Below are positions 5,140 through 5,258 of a stretch of 5,258 nt of DNA, one piece after another. Numbering within the stretch: the stretch's first letter is position 1; each line of letters opens with the position of its first letter. The notes below the pieces were generated by a model. The model was not told where the DNA came from and did no database searches. It saw nothing but the letters and a program-made list of their open reading frames with translations. The DNA is from Acidobacteriota bacterium (GTDB lineage Bacteria; Acidobacteriota; Terriglobia; Terriglobales; Acidobacteriaceae). The translations under genes and the position numbers were made by a program. Location of the stretch: positions 1-5,258 of the forward strand of contig QIAI01000130.1 in the NCBI GenBank assembly GCA_003224995.1. The letters are read 5' to 3'.

Positions 5140-5166
5140 TTGCGATTGCACCAAGTGTGCTACACT
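5140..5166 (+). promoter_or_regulatory. Candidate extended -10 promoter after the NC-box gene
   Basis: TGC-TACACT at 5158-5166 resembles an extended -10 element. TTGCGA at 5140-5145 is a possible -35 with a short 15-base spacer. It would start RNA at about 5173, immediately before the hairpin at 5174-5200, toward a gene lying beyond the right edge. The match is modest. Confidence 0.25.
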
Positions 5167-5173
5167 GCAGTTG

Positions 5174-5207
5174 CGCTTAATACCACGGATGAGTGGTGCG
5201 GTTTTTT
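5174..5207 (+). terminator. Intrinsic terminator downstream of the NC-box gene
   Basis: ACCAC (5182-5186) pairs with GTGGT (5193-5197) around GGATGA, and CGC (5174-5176) can pair with GCG (5198-5200) across a five-base bulge. One G and six T (5202-5207) follow. It lies about 60 bases after the stop at 5118, which suits termination of that transcript. If the promoter just upstream is real, it could also act as an attenuator in the leader of the next gene. Confidence 0.55.
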
Positions 5208-5258
5208 CTGGGTTCAGGAATTGATCTGAGGATCCCGCGTTTCGTCCCTTCCCGTATG

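Noticed and set aside
4657..5154. 165-codon minus-strand open frame
   Set aside because: It is the antisense shadow of the charged C-terminal part of the NC-box protein, with no supporting motif.
5256..5258. ATG at the very end of the window as a new gene start
   Set aside because: Only three bases are visible and there is no Shine-Dalgarno sequence at a proper distance (the nearest GAGGA is more than 20 bases away).

Overview
The window looks like chromosomal DNA of a Gram-negative-type soil bacterium, most likely an Acidobacteriota member (Terriglobia-like). That placement is an inference. It rests on recalled resemblance of the BlaI/M56 pair, the 118-residue FWG protein and the exported NC-box protein to acidobacterial proteins, plus G+C-rich third codon positions. 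No rRNA or other marker gene is present to confirm it. There is no CRISPR array, insertion sequence, tRNA or rRNA.

Layout. (1) Positions 1-407, minus strand: the first 135 codons of an exported amidohydrolase that runs off the left edge. (2) Positions 408-559: a divergent intergenic region with a plus-strand terminator-like hairpin and a 10-bp palindrome. (3) Positions 560-898, plus: a 112-residue two-helix membrane protein of unknown function. (4) Positions 1897-948, minus: a two-gene unit in which a 118-residue uncharacterised soluble protein overlaps pgsA by 4 bp (ATGA). PgsA commits CDP-diacylglycerol to phosphatidylglycerol. (5) Positions 1898-2200: a second divergent region with a 7-bp inverted repeat, a strong plus-strand terminator-like hairpin and a probable promoter. 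(6) Positions 2201-3503, plus: a BlaI/MecI-type repressor coupled by a TAATG overlap to a BlaR1-like M56 membrane metallopeptidase. The peptidase gene is broken by what looks like an internal deletion plus frameshift exactly at its HExxH zinc site. (7) Positions 3504-3795: a non-coding region with a dense cluster of repeated half-sites. (8) Positions 3796-5118, plus: an exported 440-residue protein with His and Asn-Cys motifs resembling permuted papain (LRAT or NlpC/P60-like) folds. (9) Positions 5119-5258: a candidate promoter and a terminator hairpin.

The modules look functionally independent: exported hydrolase, phospholipid synthesis, a repressor/sensor pair and an envelope papain-like protein. 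The clearest biological signal is the decay of the M56 sensor next to an apparently intact repressor. I did not find convincing evidence of a wholly new multi-gene system. The best candidates for undescribed biology are the pgsA-coupled 118-residue protein, the NC-box envelope protein with its upstream half-site cluster, and the two plus-strand terminators placed inside divergent promoter regions.
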